Below are positions 11,557 through 24,260 of a DNA stretch of 64,000 nt, one piece after another. The notes beneath the pieces are model-generated. The model had not been told where the DNA came from and did no database searches. It worked only from the letters and a program-made list of their open reading frames with translations. Origin of the DNA: Hemerocallis citrina (lineage: Eukaryota > Streptophyta > Magnoliopsida > Asparagales > Asphodelaceae); assembly GCA_017893485.1 (NCBI GenBank), contig CM030361.1, positions 142,414,941-142,478,940 on the forward strand. Reading direction: 5' to 3'. Positions within the stretch are counted from its first letter, which is position 1; each line of letters starts with the position of its first letter. The translations under genes and the position numbers were made by a program.

Positions 11557-12406
11557 CCGCCCACCAATAACGCCCCACACCCGACAGTATGATCTCCACC
11601 GAACTCCATCTAACATCATCATCCAACTCCGCCGCCATCAGCCAAACCCTAACCCATATCCAACTCCAAGCCATGTACCCAAACTCCATCTATCATCCTC
11701 TTCCCGAACACCATCCAACATCTTCCTCATCCCTACCCCACCGCCACAAGCAGGCCTACCAAAACCGTAACCCATACCCTCAACCGAAACCATAACCCTA
11801 ACTCTATATCTCTCTACCTAACAACTCATACCCGAAACCCCTATCCCTAATACCCAATACTCTATACCTGAACCCAATACCTAATACCCAATACGCTTTA
11901 CTTGAACCCCTTTTGCCCAAAATCCAAACTGCTACAAAACAAACAAACAAAAACAAAACAAAACAAAACAAAACCCAAAATTCCCAAACATCCAAATTCC
12001 AACACAATTCATCCTAACTCCCATCTCCCTCCTCCCACCTTCTGTCGTCGCCCTCTCACTTCCGCATCCAGATCTTAATACAAACTCACACTAGTTAATC
12101 CATCGTGATTTTGAGAATGGGAGATCTCGACGTCATCCTTGTTCCTAACGTCATCCCAGATCCCGACGTCCGTCTTGTCTGCCCAGAGCCATCCCGAACT
12201 ACTACCACTATTACTTCTACTACTTCTCACTGAAGAGCACAAATTCTATTACTTCCCACCAAAGAGCACAACTTCTACTACTCCCGCTGAAGAGCACTAC
12301 TACTACTACTACTACTCCCTACATCACTATGCGCCATCACCGCCACATGAACATCGTCAATATTCCAAACTCATATTGTTTGAACCAACTTGAGTTTGAG
12401 AGGGGG
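11557..12406 (+). other. Interior of the short LTR element
   Basis: C-rich sequence with simple repeats: CCCAATAC/CTAATACC-type repeats near 11845-11890, AAAACA repeats near 11938-11975 and a TAC/CTA run near 12297-12327. No protein domain is recognised. Together with 5124-5753 it forms the internal region of the short LTR element before the Copia insertion. Confidence 0.6.
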
Positions 12407-12545
12407 TGTTAGATGTGAGATATTATATTACTGAGTTTAATCCCATTCGAAAAATGCATTTGTTTATTATTTACTTCTCTCCTATATATAAGAGACATTG
12501 TACTCAGTTACAAGAATCCAATATTTTCTATCTCTAAATCTAACA
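12407..12545 (+). repeat. 3' LTR of the short LTR element
   Basis: It begins TGTTAGATGTGAGA right after a G-rich polypurine tract and ends AAATCTAACA, giving canonical TG...CA ends. It carries a TATA-like CCTATATATAAGAGA. Confidence 0.7.
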
Positions 12546-13316
12546 ATATGTACTACCAAAATTATTCTTTTATATTCAACTTTAGAAATTAATATTATTT
12601 AGTAGGAATATTAGTTGCTTAACGTGTACTAATAGCTCTTCAAATGGTTACTAATTTGGTAAGGTATTAATGCATGATGACTTGGTGAAGAGAGGGAATG
12701 AGATGGGGTAATATTCTTATCTAGCTAATTGCATATGTAGTCACCAAACCACAAAATTTGTGGTAGCTTTTGACCAAGTGATGGCTACATTTTGATTTAA
12801 TTCTTTGGCTAAAGATCATTTTGTACCTAAATGACTGACCTTCTAACGTTTTATTTGTAAAATATCCTAGTTAATTCCACTTTGTTATCTACAAATTACC
12901 TTAAAATATATGTTCTTCTACAAGATAGAGATAAGCGAACCTAATGTATCCATCCTTTTATATCCCTGGCTTGTTTTCACCTTAAAAAACAACCCGGAAT
13001 TCATTAAGAAGAGACGTTAGACTACGCAGATAACAAAATACAGATCATGATAGTTTTCTATAAGACGTTTTAAATTTAAGGTACATTCTGATAAATCAAC
13101 CTTGATTCTATGGCGGCATTGGTATGACCTACCTACTCTCGCTCACTAAATTTCTTCGTGACACAGAAAAAAGAAAAAAAATTAGTTAGAATGGTAGCTC
13201 AATCCAATGCCTTTCGGATTAATTGAATCAAATCAATTAGCATTTGATGAAAAATAGGTTTAGATGATGATGATGATGATGACGATGATGATATGATAGT
13301 GGCTATGATCATGCAT
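12546..13316. other. Spacer with a GAT microsatellite
   Basis: No gene is seen. A GAT/GAC trinucleotide run occupies about 13264-13292, just before the CACTA element. Confidence 0.6.
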
Positions 13317-13690
13317 CACTACAACCATCGACGGCTTTACCGGCGTTTTCTGATAGCTTCACCGGCATTTATAAATGCCGGTGAATACCCTACCGGCGCG
13401 TCGAACAGCACCGCACCAAACGCCGATGGTGTGCGTGCCGGGCATTCGTGGACAGGTATCCCTGGTGTTTTCTAAAACGCCAGTAATTGTTGTATAATGG
13501 CCGGCGCTTGTAAAAGCGTCGGTGAATATTAGTTTTTTTTTTTTTTTTAAACGATTTTTAACCTACCTTGGCGTTTCCGAAATACAGGGGTATATATATT
13601 TTAAATAATATAATTCTTTTTTAAAATTTGAAATAATTAAATTTTAGAAATGTACACCGGCATTTTTGTAAAACGCCGGGGTATTTTTAA
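13317..13690. repeat. CACTA 1 left terminal and subterminal repeats
   Basis: After CACTACAAC there are several copies of ACCGGCG/CGCCGG-type motifs in both orientations (for example TTTACCGGCGTTTTC, GCCGGCGCTTGTAAAAGCG and ACACCGGCATTTTTG). In En/Spm elements such short repeats bind TNPA and help bring the ends together. Confidence 0.75.
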
Positions 13691-14016
13691 AAAATATATA
13701 TATATGCAGCTTTTTCAATTGAAAATCTGTATATATATATATATTTTACGACAGAAAAAAATTTGTACAAATTTCCAGTAATGCACAATAAATCAATAAA
13801 AAATTTAACCGACAAAATTCATTATATTTTCTACCGATTAGCATACACAACTTAAGAAGTTTAAAGTTCTGTAAAATTCATAATCTAATTTTTCACTCAC
13901 ATATGTATCAAGTTACATATACCCTGTTTACATCAAAAAAGTTCTAACAGGTTTGATCATACAAAATGATTTCACCGCAAAAAAGACAAAAAATGACTTG
14001 CAATTAGTAGATTTTC

Positions 14017-17000
14017 TTAATCGGTACGCCTCCTTAAGTCGTTGCTTCCATTATGCTCGCTTTGGTTCTCTGGATTTGCCCGACTTGAATTAGTTGGAAC
14101 TCTATTCTGAAACTGTGTAAGTCACATTGTAAAAAAAAAATTAGGTAATAATTTGCAGGGATAAAGAGCAACTAGCTAAGTCTAATAAAACAACCACTTC
14201 TAAATGGAAGAACACTAAATGTATGACATGTTTATGGTAGGATTTTTAAAAAATGTTCTGTATGCTCAACTATAATCAGCTTTATATCATTCTTTGTGCA
14301 GATAGAAAGAACATAGAAAGAACACTACATATATAGCATAGAAAGAAAGCATACCAACTACTCATATTTTTCCTTAAAATTGTTGTGTTGACAAACACAG
14401 CATGCAAGAGCTAACTAACTAACCAAAAGTTTAATTTTCTGCAGCTAATGGATTTAAAGATCAGCATTGTAAGGTTGAACTATTGCAGGCTCTAGGCATG
14501 GTTGTAGCTCTGGTACTTTGAGGGGACCAGAGCTACCAATTAAGTTCTTGCTACCAATTAATTAAGTTGAAGAACTCATCGAATAACTCAACGAATATGC
14601 TACCAGTATAATTGGTAGCATATTCTTGCTACCAATTAAGTTGAAGAACTCATCGAATAACTCATCAAATAATTAACTTAATAATTTAAAGAACTGAATA
14701 TGTAATCCTTCTATCATACTTGCATATCTGTATGTTCGAAAGATAGATATATATCTTGTTAGTATTTGTATTATAAACCATCTACCTTCTTGAATATGTA
14801 TTTGAAAACTGAAAATCTACCTTCTTAAATCTCTTGCATTTGAATATCATCCTTAAATGGGTGGATTAGTATTTATCAAATTTGGAAATGATTTTTCTGA
14901 CAGAAAACAAAATTGGAGGAATTTGCAAACATAAATTTTCTTTTATGACTGACTTTGCATCCAAGTTTCCATCCCTAAAAGTTGTGTACACAGAGATATA
15001 TGTATGAATATCTTACCTGAAACAGTTTTATATTTTTATTTTAACCAATTTGAATATTTCTCAAATTCATCTAAACATAGCAAATCAGTTTTAATATATT
15101 TGTGTTTAAACCAATTTGATTAATTATCCAATTAGCCTCATTGCATTAATTAATCATCAAAACAAAATACCAGTAATTTAAATTCAAATATGGTAATTAA
15201 TAATCATAATTTGTTTGACACCAACATAACTCTTAACTATACTTACAAATTCTTTCCTGATCCTATGTATCTATCACGCCATATCTACTGAAGTTTGAAC
15301 TCTGAAATATAACAGCAAACAAAGTAGCACTACAACACTCTCGATGTATATCACCTCCCAATTTCTATACATCGAGCCAAAACATGGGCAATGCACAAGA
15401 AAGTCAACTACTTTAGAATAACACAAAAGCTAATGGTTGCCCGTTTACTTCAAAGTGAAAATAGAATCATTCTGTGCTGTATACTCATCGAATAACTCAT
15501 CTAAACTCATAGAATCATTCTGTGCTGTATACTCATCGAATAACTCATTCTGTGCTGTATACTCATCGATGTGTTATGGAAAGGCATGAAAAGTTAGCGC
15601 ATCTAAACTTGTATATTCTAAGTTATAATTTCTAACCTGTGTCAGAATGGCTGGTTCGGAATTTTGTTGCCTCACCAAAGCTGCAACTACCTCTTGAAGC
15701 TGTGACAACCCTGACCTTGGAGAGCGTATCTCCTCATCTCTTGGATCCTCAGCACTAGACGCACGAGCCTCGAAGACTTCAATAGGCGTTGGGCCTAAAC
15801 CCATTCCACGCACATGGCCAGGATGCTCTGGGCCTCTTATTTCGATCAAAGCATGATGCTGAAGTGATAATGCGTCAAAGTCAGATGTGGTAGAGTCGGA
15901 GGCTATTGTGGAAGACAGTTCAGCATACTTGACTCTAGCAATGCTCTGTTAAAATACAAATTGGCATAAAATTATATAAGTTATTTACTTCTAAGCGACT
16001 TAACAAATCAAAGAACGCATACATCATGAAGAAAAATTACCGATATCATCACAGCTGTTGTGGAAACAAATTGGCCATCTGATTTCTTGTGGGTAGCGTC
16101 AAAAAAATCTAGATCGCCGAACTTGTCTGCACCGTATTCCTCAACCTTATATTAACAAATCACAACTATAAGAAACTTTATAATCTTTGTATATTCATTA
16201 GTGAAAGAATAAAAAACACATAACACATACCAATCTCTCACGAACTATAGCGAAGCTACTAGTTCCAGCAGTGTGCAATACATCCTGTTTTCCTCGACTT
16301 GCCGAACCAATTTCAGACCTTTTTTGCACATTTCAGATAATTACAACTCAATCAAAATTAGTTTAAATAATCAAATGCAATAATTGTTATTGTATTATTT
16401 TTCAAACTTCGTCAACTTGTCAAATTCTTGTCAAATTCTTGTCAAATTCAAAACCTTCACCACTTACCCAAAAAGTTCTGGGCCCAGACCTGGTCATGCA
16501 TTTCGGTATAACAAAAGTTTAAAATTTTGGAAGATCTGCCTCTTCATACGTAATAACAAGCTATTGTGATCAAGCACCCCTTGATGAATATGGTTTGTAA
16601 TATCAGCTTTATCAGGATAAATTTCTGTCATTATTTCATTAGTGATTAAATGACAATAATATCACTATGATTGATCTAGGTTTGATCAAGCAACCTAAAT
16701 GGGGCCATCTGAAGGAATTGCACGCTGTGATAAAGGCATCGACTAATCCACTACTTTGGGGGACACCAACTAGTTTCCCCCTTGGACGACAACAAATGGT
16801 ATGATTGTGTAGTTTTCTTAGATTCTCCAATTTACCTGCTCCTTGTATCATATGGTATGATTAATTGCAGATTGCTTCACCTTCAATGTACGCATATGTT
16901 TTTCAAATGAAATCAGGAGAGTGTGTTGCTTTCCTTGTTAACAGTGACAGAAGTCATGATGTAAATGTGGCATTCTCGAACGTCTCATATGCACTTCCCA

Positions 17001-19630
17001 GAAGATCAATCAGCATTCTTTCCTGTAAACGTGTGTTCTTTAATACTGCGAAGGTCAGTTCTTTTATACATCTCAGGTTAAGAAGTAAATAATATATATG
17101 TATATATACTCACAAAGATAACCTTAACCCACTGTCATAATTTGAACCACTTTGTTAATTATAGTCATGCCTTAATGATCTAGAACAAGGAAGTGGAAGA
17201 AAGATAGATGCCACTCTTCCCAGAAACACACTCACAAATTTTTATCTGATTCTCGTCTGCTTCATTTAGTAGTTTGCTAGCATTTAGTCTGTACAGTTTT
17301 ATATCACCATGTACAGTTTTATATCACCATGTATTGTTAAACTAGCAATCAATATAATTCTCCAAAACTATACTAACAAAAAATAAAACATCCTATCCAA
17401 TAATATAATAACTACTAGGTCATTCATCAAGTGGTGCTTGATCATAATAGCTTGTTATTACCCCAGCCAGTGCATTAAAAGAACAGCGATGCAGTTTGGA
17501 ACGATTAATGTCAACATACATTGAAGCAACTGCAAATTGAGTACGTAATTGAAGTTTACGAAATTGAACAAGGCACATTGACCCCAGTTTTTATGGGGTT
17601 CACGAACACCATGTTCCAGATAATATGTATTATGCTCCAATTAAGTGAATTAGATATCAGATTCCAATCGAGATTGCTAGCTAAGTGAATTAGAATTATG
17701 AATAAAGATAACAGGCACAGAGAGAGAAATATATATAGTTTGAATACCTTTCCCTCTGGAGAACTCCAAATATGAACAAGGTAGTGCCTATCGGAAGGAT
17801 TAACATTGGGGGGGGGACAACCCTTGCATTCTCGGCTGCGGACTTATTTTCATCAAAAAATGCCACTTTCAGTTCACATTTCCAGTCTCTCAACTTCTTT
17901 CCCATAAACTTATTCAACCATTTCTTATCAAGATTGTCAGGGTATTGAAATTTTTGCTGTATAATATGATTGATTAGCAAATATGCAGGATTAGGAACAA
18001 GTAATATAGGCAAAACATATAGATGTTAATCTTAACAAGTAACATAAGTTCCTAAATATCTACAATGAGTGTGACCGTGATCTCATTTGTTTCACCATAA
18101 AACACATATCGTAACCATATACATCTGCATCTGAACAAAGGTACGTAGTTCAAAAATATATCTGTGGAATGTTATACCAAAAAGATATCCTAACTACACA
18201 CATTTGCATCGGTTCATAGGTAGTATCACATGAATGTATACGAGTCTGGAATGAATGACTATGTCATCTTTATTCTCAAAAAAAATGTATAAGAGTCGAT
18301 ATTCTTATCCAACATAGAAACATAACAAGCAGTGAACACAATCTTCAATTTTATGAGCTAGAATTGCAGTAGATGAGAAAAAGAAATAAACCTATACATA
18401 CGCATAAACTAGCTAAATATTTAGAGAATGCTTTTAGAAACAAATGCATATATATGATGAAAACTTATCTTACATATATGTATCTCTAATTATGCATTAT
18501 TAGTACTGTAGTGATGCAATTTGTCATGTGCAAAAGTTCAATTCCAAACCAGCCTATCTGATACTGATTTTCAAACTCGAAAATGATATCAAAAATTCAA
18601 ATTGGTGTTTGACCATTAACAAACAACCTGCTACATAATTTGTGATATTTAGAATAGAGTAAACCAATAATGTGTCACTTAATCATGCAATCAGTTTACA
18701 TTTGATATTCTAACTAATCGGTTTAGCGCAGATGCATAATCTGTTTAGTCTACATAATCAGCTTAGTCTACATAATCGGCTTAGCACAGATGCACCATGC
18801 TATAATACTTTTCTTTTGGCTAGAATGGTAAAGCATAAGTCTATCAAATTAAAAGAAAATTCTAGCTAGTGAAATGACTATATCACCTACATGAGGAAGC
18901 TACCTAGTTGAATGGAATCCTATAAAACCCAGTCACTCAATAGAAACTTTCCACCGCATTCATTAGTGTCTTCAAATAAATACTTCTTATCGCTTACACA
19001 GTTATATTCAATGTTACAACTAGAAATTTGATTGATATTCTAATTATCAAAACAATTAAAAACTTCAAATAATGTAAACCATCATCAATTCACCATCAAT
19101 ACTCTATCCCCTATACAAGTGTGTGATGTTCAAACTAATTTTACATCAGAAAATAGGTAATTTTAATTTCTATACAGTGGTGAAACAAGTTCATGAGATG
19201 GCAATTGTCTTAGACGTCGCCGGAATTGTCTTGAGATGGTAATTTTAATTTCTATACCAAAATAAAGGAAAAGGAAATACCTTGATTGTATTGATGGCAA
19301 TTATCTTAGACATCGTCGGAATTTTTGACCATCTGTCATAAGACAATGGTAGTATTTGACCATTTCTTGCAATTACCCCTATGAAATTAGCAAATGTAGA
19401 TGCTTCCTTGCCCACAGGTTGGTTTGCATGGTTTACGGTCACCACAATTTTGTCGTTCGGCTGACGCTTCCAGACGTCTCACATCATCGTCGGTCCCCTG
19501 TTTTTTTTATTGCCAATGCACTCCCCTCACCGATCTCAAACTGAGTGTCAGTCTCTTCTGGAGACTGTCCCTGCACATCTCCCGTGCTTGGAGTTGGCGA
19601 GGAAATCCTTTTTGTAGGTCGTCTCGGCAT
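14017..19630 (-). pseudogene. TNPA-like second gene of CACTA 1 (plant Ptta/En/Spm transposase family)
   Basis: Six exons can be placed by homology with CACTA 2 and by GT/AG borders: 19630-19281, 17956-17748, 16318-16231, 16145-16041, 15945-15637 and 14112-14017. The protein would start MPRRPTKRISSP and contain the family segments FIGVIARNGQILPLSYDRW, LRDWKCELKVAFFDENK, DVLHTAGTSSFAIVRERL, GDLDFFDATHKKSDG and GHVRGMGLGPTP, then a Gln-rich segment and a hydrophilic Ser/Asn tail. This family supplies the DNA-binding partner of the transposase. The frame is disturbed in exon 1 (stops near 19480-19440) and in exon 2 near a run of seven G at 17810. An unrelated gene fragment lies antisense in the second intron. 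The sixth exon is the least certain. Confidence 0.8.
16558..17053 (+). pseudogene. Captured beta-galactosidase (GH35) fragment, three exons
   Basis: Three exon pieces with plausible splice sites are seen: one ending at 16592 (DQAPLDEYG), 16680-16798 (LIKQPKWGHLKELHAVIKA, then LGRQQM) and 16871-17053 (SGECVAFLVNSD, LPRRSISIL, VFFNTAKV). The order and motifs match plant GH35 beta-galactosidases just after the catalytic barrel: DEYGL-x-RQPKWGHLK is a family hallmark and the AFL-x-N and FNTAK segments follow in the next domain. The introns are retained, which points to capture of genomic DNA. The fragment lies inside intron 2 of the TNPA-like gene on the opposite strand. It lacks a start, the catalytic residues and an end, so it is not a functional enzyme gene. 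A chimeric or antisense transcript is possible. Confidence 0.82.
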
Positions 19631-20524
19631 TTTTCACTAACAACAAAAAACATCATATTAATATAATATGCTAATTTCTAACAAAAAACATCATATTAAC
19701 AAAAAACACCATATTAACGTTCCTTTACACTAGGAAGTTTTGACTGGTAGTCATTGACATATAATATGCTAATTTCTTTTTTTTGAGATCATATAATATG
19801 CTAATTTCTAACATCCCAATTAATTCAAACAAAGCTCGGAACAGAAATGTTGAACCTCCACCTTTAAGTTTACGAAGCCTAGCCATTTCTGTACAGCTTG
19901 ACAAAAATCACATTTTAACTGCTGGAAAACCTAACAATACATCATATCCAATAAACAAAACAAAAGCTCAAAACAAAGAGTAATCCAAACAACCAGAGAA
20001 ATAACCCACAACACTAACAGAACTGTATGCACAATGTTTGAGAACCCAGAGCTTCAACCAAACAAGAGATTTTTCAGCATGGCCATGACGTAGTTACATG
20101 CAAATAAAGTTGAAACTAAAGACGACTTATTCAAAAAAGAGCATCACCTCCAGTCATTGTACTAAGAATTCTTGCATAACAATTCATAGAGTATCTAAAG
20201 AGCCTAATTGATGCCATTAAGAAATAACTTGAGGATAATACTGGTCTTCAAAAGTCGAAAGGAGCAGCAAAATCAGTATCAAAAAGTTCCCTAATAACTT
20301 GAGGATAATACTTACAATCATCAATAGAAGAAAGAACATATGTGTTGATGCTTAACATAAGGGAATTGACAAAATGAGTCCTATAAAGGAGTTCAAAATT
20401 TTCTATGATAGATGTAGTCACATATACTTGTTCATAAAGATTGTAACAAAAAAGAAAAAGAAAAACCAAATACACATGTAAATAACTACATCTTTGAATC
20501 TAAGAACAGAACAGAGAATGTTTA

Positions 20525-23500
20525 TTATAATACAATATCATCCAAGACATCTCCTGGCTCTCCATCCGTACGGAGCCAATTAGGACTACTATTGTCATCT
20601 GTTATGTTTACATCTAATATTGGAAACTCATTAGCAATATAATTGTTCATGGGATCATTGTTCTCATCATCTGCAGCCTCACCCAACTGAAATATATCTC
20701 TTGGTTGCATAATAAGTGCAATGTGAGTTTTGGAGCAAACTGGATCTTCAACATAGAATACTTGAAGGACTTGGGATGGAAACACAAATGGCTCATGACT
20801 AATGTGTATACCTGTGTGAATCAAATTTGAGAAGTTTACAATTGTAAAACCTAATTTATCCTTGTTATTTAGATAATTCTTATCCAAACCAGCCCATTCT
20901 CCGTAAAATAAGACTACCCAAAATTGACCGTAATAATCCAACTCGATGATATCCGTGAGCACCCCATAATAGTCAACATCTATATCTATAGGATTCGCGT
21001 CTTCCCTAGTAACATAACTTCTAGTCTTTGACGTGACTACAATTCCATTATTCTGGGACTTCAAATAACGTTCACGATCTTTAGTATGAAATCTGAAGCC
21101 ATTGTATATATATCCCCTGAATCTTCTAACCATTTTATGGGGACCTTTCGCCAGAATCTTTATTTCAGATGATAGATCCTCATCATGCAATTTAAAGACC
21201 TACATATGTGACGGTTAATCGTATAAGTACAGTGACGAATATAGATATAAAATATTCGCTAATAAGTTGGAATTTCACTTATATGAGATTGAAACCAAGT
21301 ATAAAATTTTTCATTCATTATCTTACTTTGATCACGTGGTCTCAGTCTTCTCAGTCTAGCAGTTCTTTTAATCTCACGGATAAATTAACTATAAATAATA
21401 AAATGATAGAAATGGTAGTTAGTTAAAATTATGTCTCGATTTTAATGCAATATAAACAACTACAATGTTGACTTACGCTCGAAATGGCTCAACTGCTACA
21501 TGGTGATCTAGTACATATCGGTGTGCTTGTTTCCATGTTATGTTATCTAACTCAAATGTGTCAACTTTACCAATAGTAGTGCCAGCAACCTGAAAGAGAT
21601 ACTTAGCACCGCCAAGGTTTGACATGTCTGGGTTTCTCCTTGGCCTATTCAGACTTGTCTCTACACCCAGAAGATATCTTGAACAAAAATTAGAGCACTC
21701 TTCCGATAGATAGCCTTCAGCTATCGAGCCTTCTGGATATGCTCTATTTTTAATATATCCCTTAAGACGATTAAGGTACCTATATATATAGTTAAATATT
21801 TTGTTCATAAAAAATAAATAAATACATCACATAAAGTAGAGAAACCAGACGTTCAATGAGGCATGAATATTACCTCTCAATGGGATACATCCATCGATAA
21901 TATACAGGTCTCCCGAGTCTAGCTTCACCGGCCAGGTCGATTATCAAGTGAATCATTATAATGAAAAACGATGAAGGAAATATCCTCTTCATTTGACAAA
22001 GTACCAGTGCAGCACGTTGCTCCAATTGGTCAAGATCTTCAATACGTAGAACTCTTGAACAAAGTCCTTTATAAATATTACAAAGATCCTTGATGACGGC
22101 AGTGACTTGCTCACACATCGAAAACCTTAGAGCCACAAGAAGGAGATCTTGCATCAATATGTGGTAGTCATGTGACTTTGGACCTTGAAGCTTCTTCTCC
22201 TTAGAGTTGACGCACCGTGCTATGTTAGATGAATAGCCATCGGGGACTTTAATCTCCTGTAACACCTTGCAAAATAATCCCAACTCTTTTTTGGACATTG
22301 AATAAATTGCAGGAGGGAGACGGACTCTGCCATTAGGTAAATACTCTGGGTGCAACTCATGTCGTATGTCCATCGTAACTAAATCAAGGCGACACTTAAG
22401 ATTATTTTTGGTCTTCCGATCATCCCCCATGATAGTTCTTATACAATTTTTGCCGATATTTTTTCCAATGTGCATCACATCTAAATTATGACGTAATGAG
22501 TTGAATTCCTAATACGGCAACTCAAAAAAAATGCTCTTCTTCTTCCATGACCCTAAATCAACCATGTTGTCACATTCATCTGTATCGTATAAGTCGGAGT
22601 CCTCATCCCTTGCTTTTCTCTTGCCTTTCTTGATGACTTCTGGTTCTTTACCGTAATTGAAATTATGACCTTTTAATCGCCTAGACACATCTGACCCTGT
22701 CAAAATTTCAGGTGCATGTCCCCACTCTCGCAACCCATTAAATGTTGAAGTTTCTGACCTGAATATGTGTGTGTCATGCAACCATCTCCGATGACCCATG
22801 TAACAAAATTTTCTACCATTATACAACCATTTTGAAACAGTTTGATCAGTACAACAAGGACATGCATAACGCCTATTGGTATTATAACCGGATAAATTTG
22901 CATATGCAGGAAAATTATTGATTGTCCAAGTCAATGCAACCCGGAGACGAAAAGTTTCTTTAGCTGTTGCATCATAGGTTGGAACACCCTCCCATAATTT
23001 TTGAAGTTCATCTATTAATGGTTGAAGGTACACGTCTATATCATTTCCTGAACTTTTCGGTCCAGGAATTTTCATTGACCACATAAACGATGAAGGTTTC
23101 ATACATTTCCAAGGGGGCAAATTGTACGGAATTAACACAACGGGCCATATGCTATATGTATTGCTCATTTGCTTGAATGGATTAAAACCATCACTGGCTA
23201 ATCCAAGTCTCACACTGCGAGGATCTTCAGCAAAATCAGGATATCTTTCATCAAACTTTTTTCAAGATTGAGACTCAGCCAGGTGTCTGAGAATCCCGTC
23301 ATTCTTGCGACATTCTGCATGCCATCTCATATCCGAAGAAGTTTTAGATGACATAAACATTCTTTGCACCCTAGGAATAAGAGAAAAATATCGCAAAATT
23401 TTTGCAGGCCTCTTTTTTCTACTTGTTTTAACTGAGTCATCAGCTTCTTGGCCTTCATTTGGTTTTCCTTTCCATTTTGACGTTTCGCATATTTTACAAT

Positions 23501-24260
23501 TCTGTAGTCTTACCTTATCCCCCCTGAAGAGCATACAATCAAATGGACAAGCTAAAATCTTCTCATACCCTTAATCAAAAGACTTCAGAAATTTTTTGGT
23601 AGCATGGGATGATTCTCGAATACAAATTTTGGGAAATGCTTCATTCAACAACTGAAGTAGCATGTTGAAGGACTTACCAGACCACCCGTTTAAAGTTTTG
23701 ATCTGAAATAATCTAACAATGAAAGTAAATTTCGTAAATTTTGAGCAATCACGGTACAAAGGTGTACTAGCATCTTCTATTAACTTAGTAAAGGCTTCAT
23801 ATTCTTTATTAACTTCAGAATCTTGTCTTTCCTCTTCCAATCCTCCACTAATATCTACTGTTACTGTTGGCTCATTATAGACTTGTGTTGTTGGATTGTG
23901 TGTTGGATTGTTACGAATTCCAAATGCATCCCGTAATAAATCTTGCATCTCATCGGCCACATTTAAGTCGTCGTTTGATATGGGCTCGTCTTCATCTTCT
24001 AACACACCCGGTTCAACCGGAATTGCCGGGGCATGCTCTCCATGGCAAAATCATTGTGTGTACCCTTGGAGAAAACCATTAATCACCAAATGTGTTTCAA
24101 CTTCGATGCATGTCTTCAGATGACAGTTAGTACACCGCCAGCATGGATAAAGAATTAAATTTGGATCACGATAATTTTTCTTGGCGAAAATAATGAAATC
24201 TTTAACGTCGTCCCGATACTTCTTTGATAATCGTGACTTGCTCATCCAGCTTTTATCCAT
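20525..24260 (-). pseudogene. TNPD-type CACTA transposase of CACTA 1
   Basis: This is the catalytic transposase of En/Spm elements. Three exons are inferred: 24260-21874, 21779-21477 and 21199-20525, with GT/AG borders. In order, the protein has a Transposase-associated domain (from MDKSWMSKSRLSKKY), the Transposase_21 core (RLGLASDGFNPF, PPWKCMKPSSFMWSMKIPGP, RRYACPCC, then HNLDVMHIGKN and GEARLGRPVYYRWMYP), a DUF4218 segment (AEGYLSEECSNFCSRYL) and a DUF4216 segment (FWVVLFYGEWAGLDK). At least four in-frame stops occur in exon 1 (near 24050, 23572, 23262 and 22510). Three of these stand where related proteins have Trp. The gene is dead but otherwise nearly complete. It is upstream of and co-oriented with the TNPA-like gene. 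Confidence 0.88.

Larger units (their letters stand above)
4960..12545 (+). mobile_element. Short non-autonomous LTR element (TRIM/LARD-like), split by a Copia insertion
   Basis: Two similar short direct repeats (4960-5123 and 12407-12545) act as LTRs. A perfect primer site TGGTATCAGAGCC starts at 5124, directly after the 5' copy, and a polypurine stretch AGAGGGGG precedes the 3' copy. Without the inserted Copia element (5759-11556) the element is about 1.8 kb. Its interior is C-rich and has no gag or pol domain, so it would have needed proteins from another element. Flanking duplications are not clean (only ATAT is shared), in line with an old insertion. Confidence 0.7.

Noticed and set aside
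12139..12393. 84-codon frame in the C-rich spacer
   Set aside because: Low-complexity Leu and Tyr runs from CTA/TAC microsatellites inside a non-coding LTR element.
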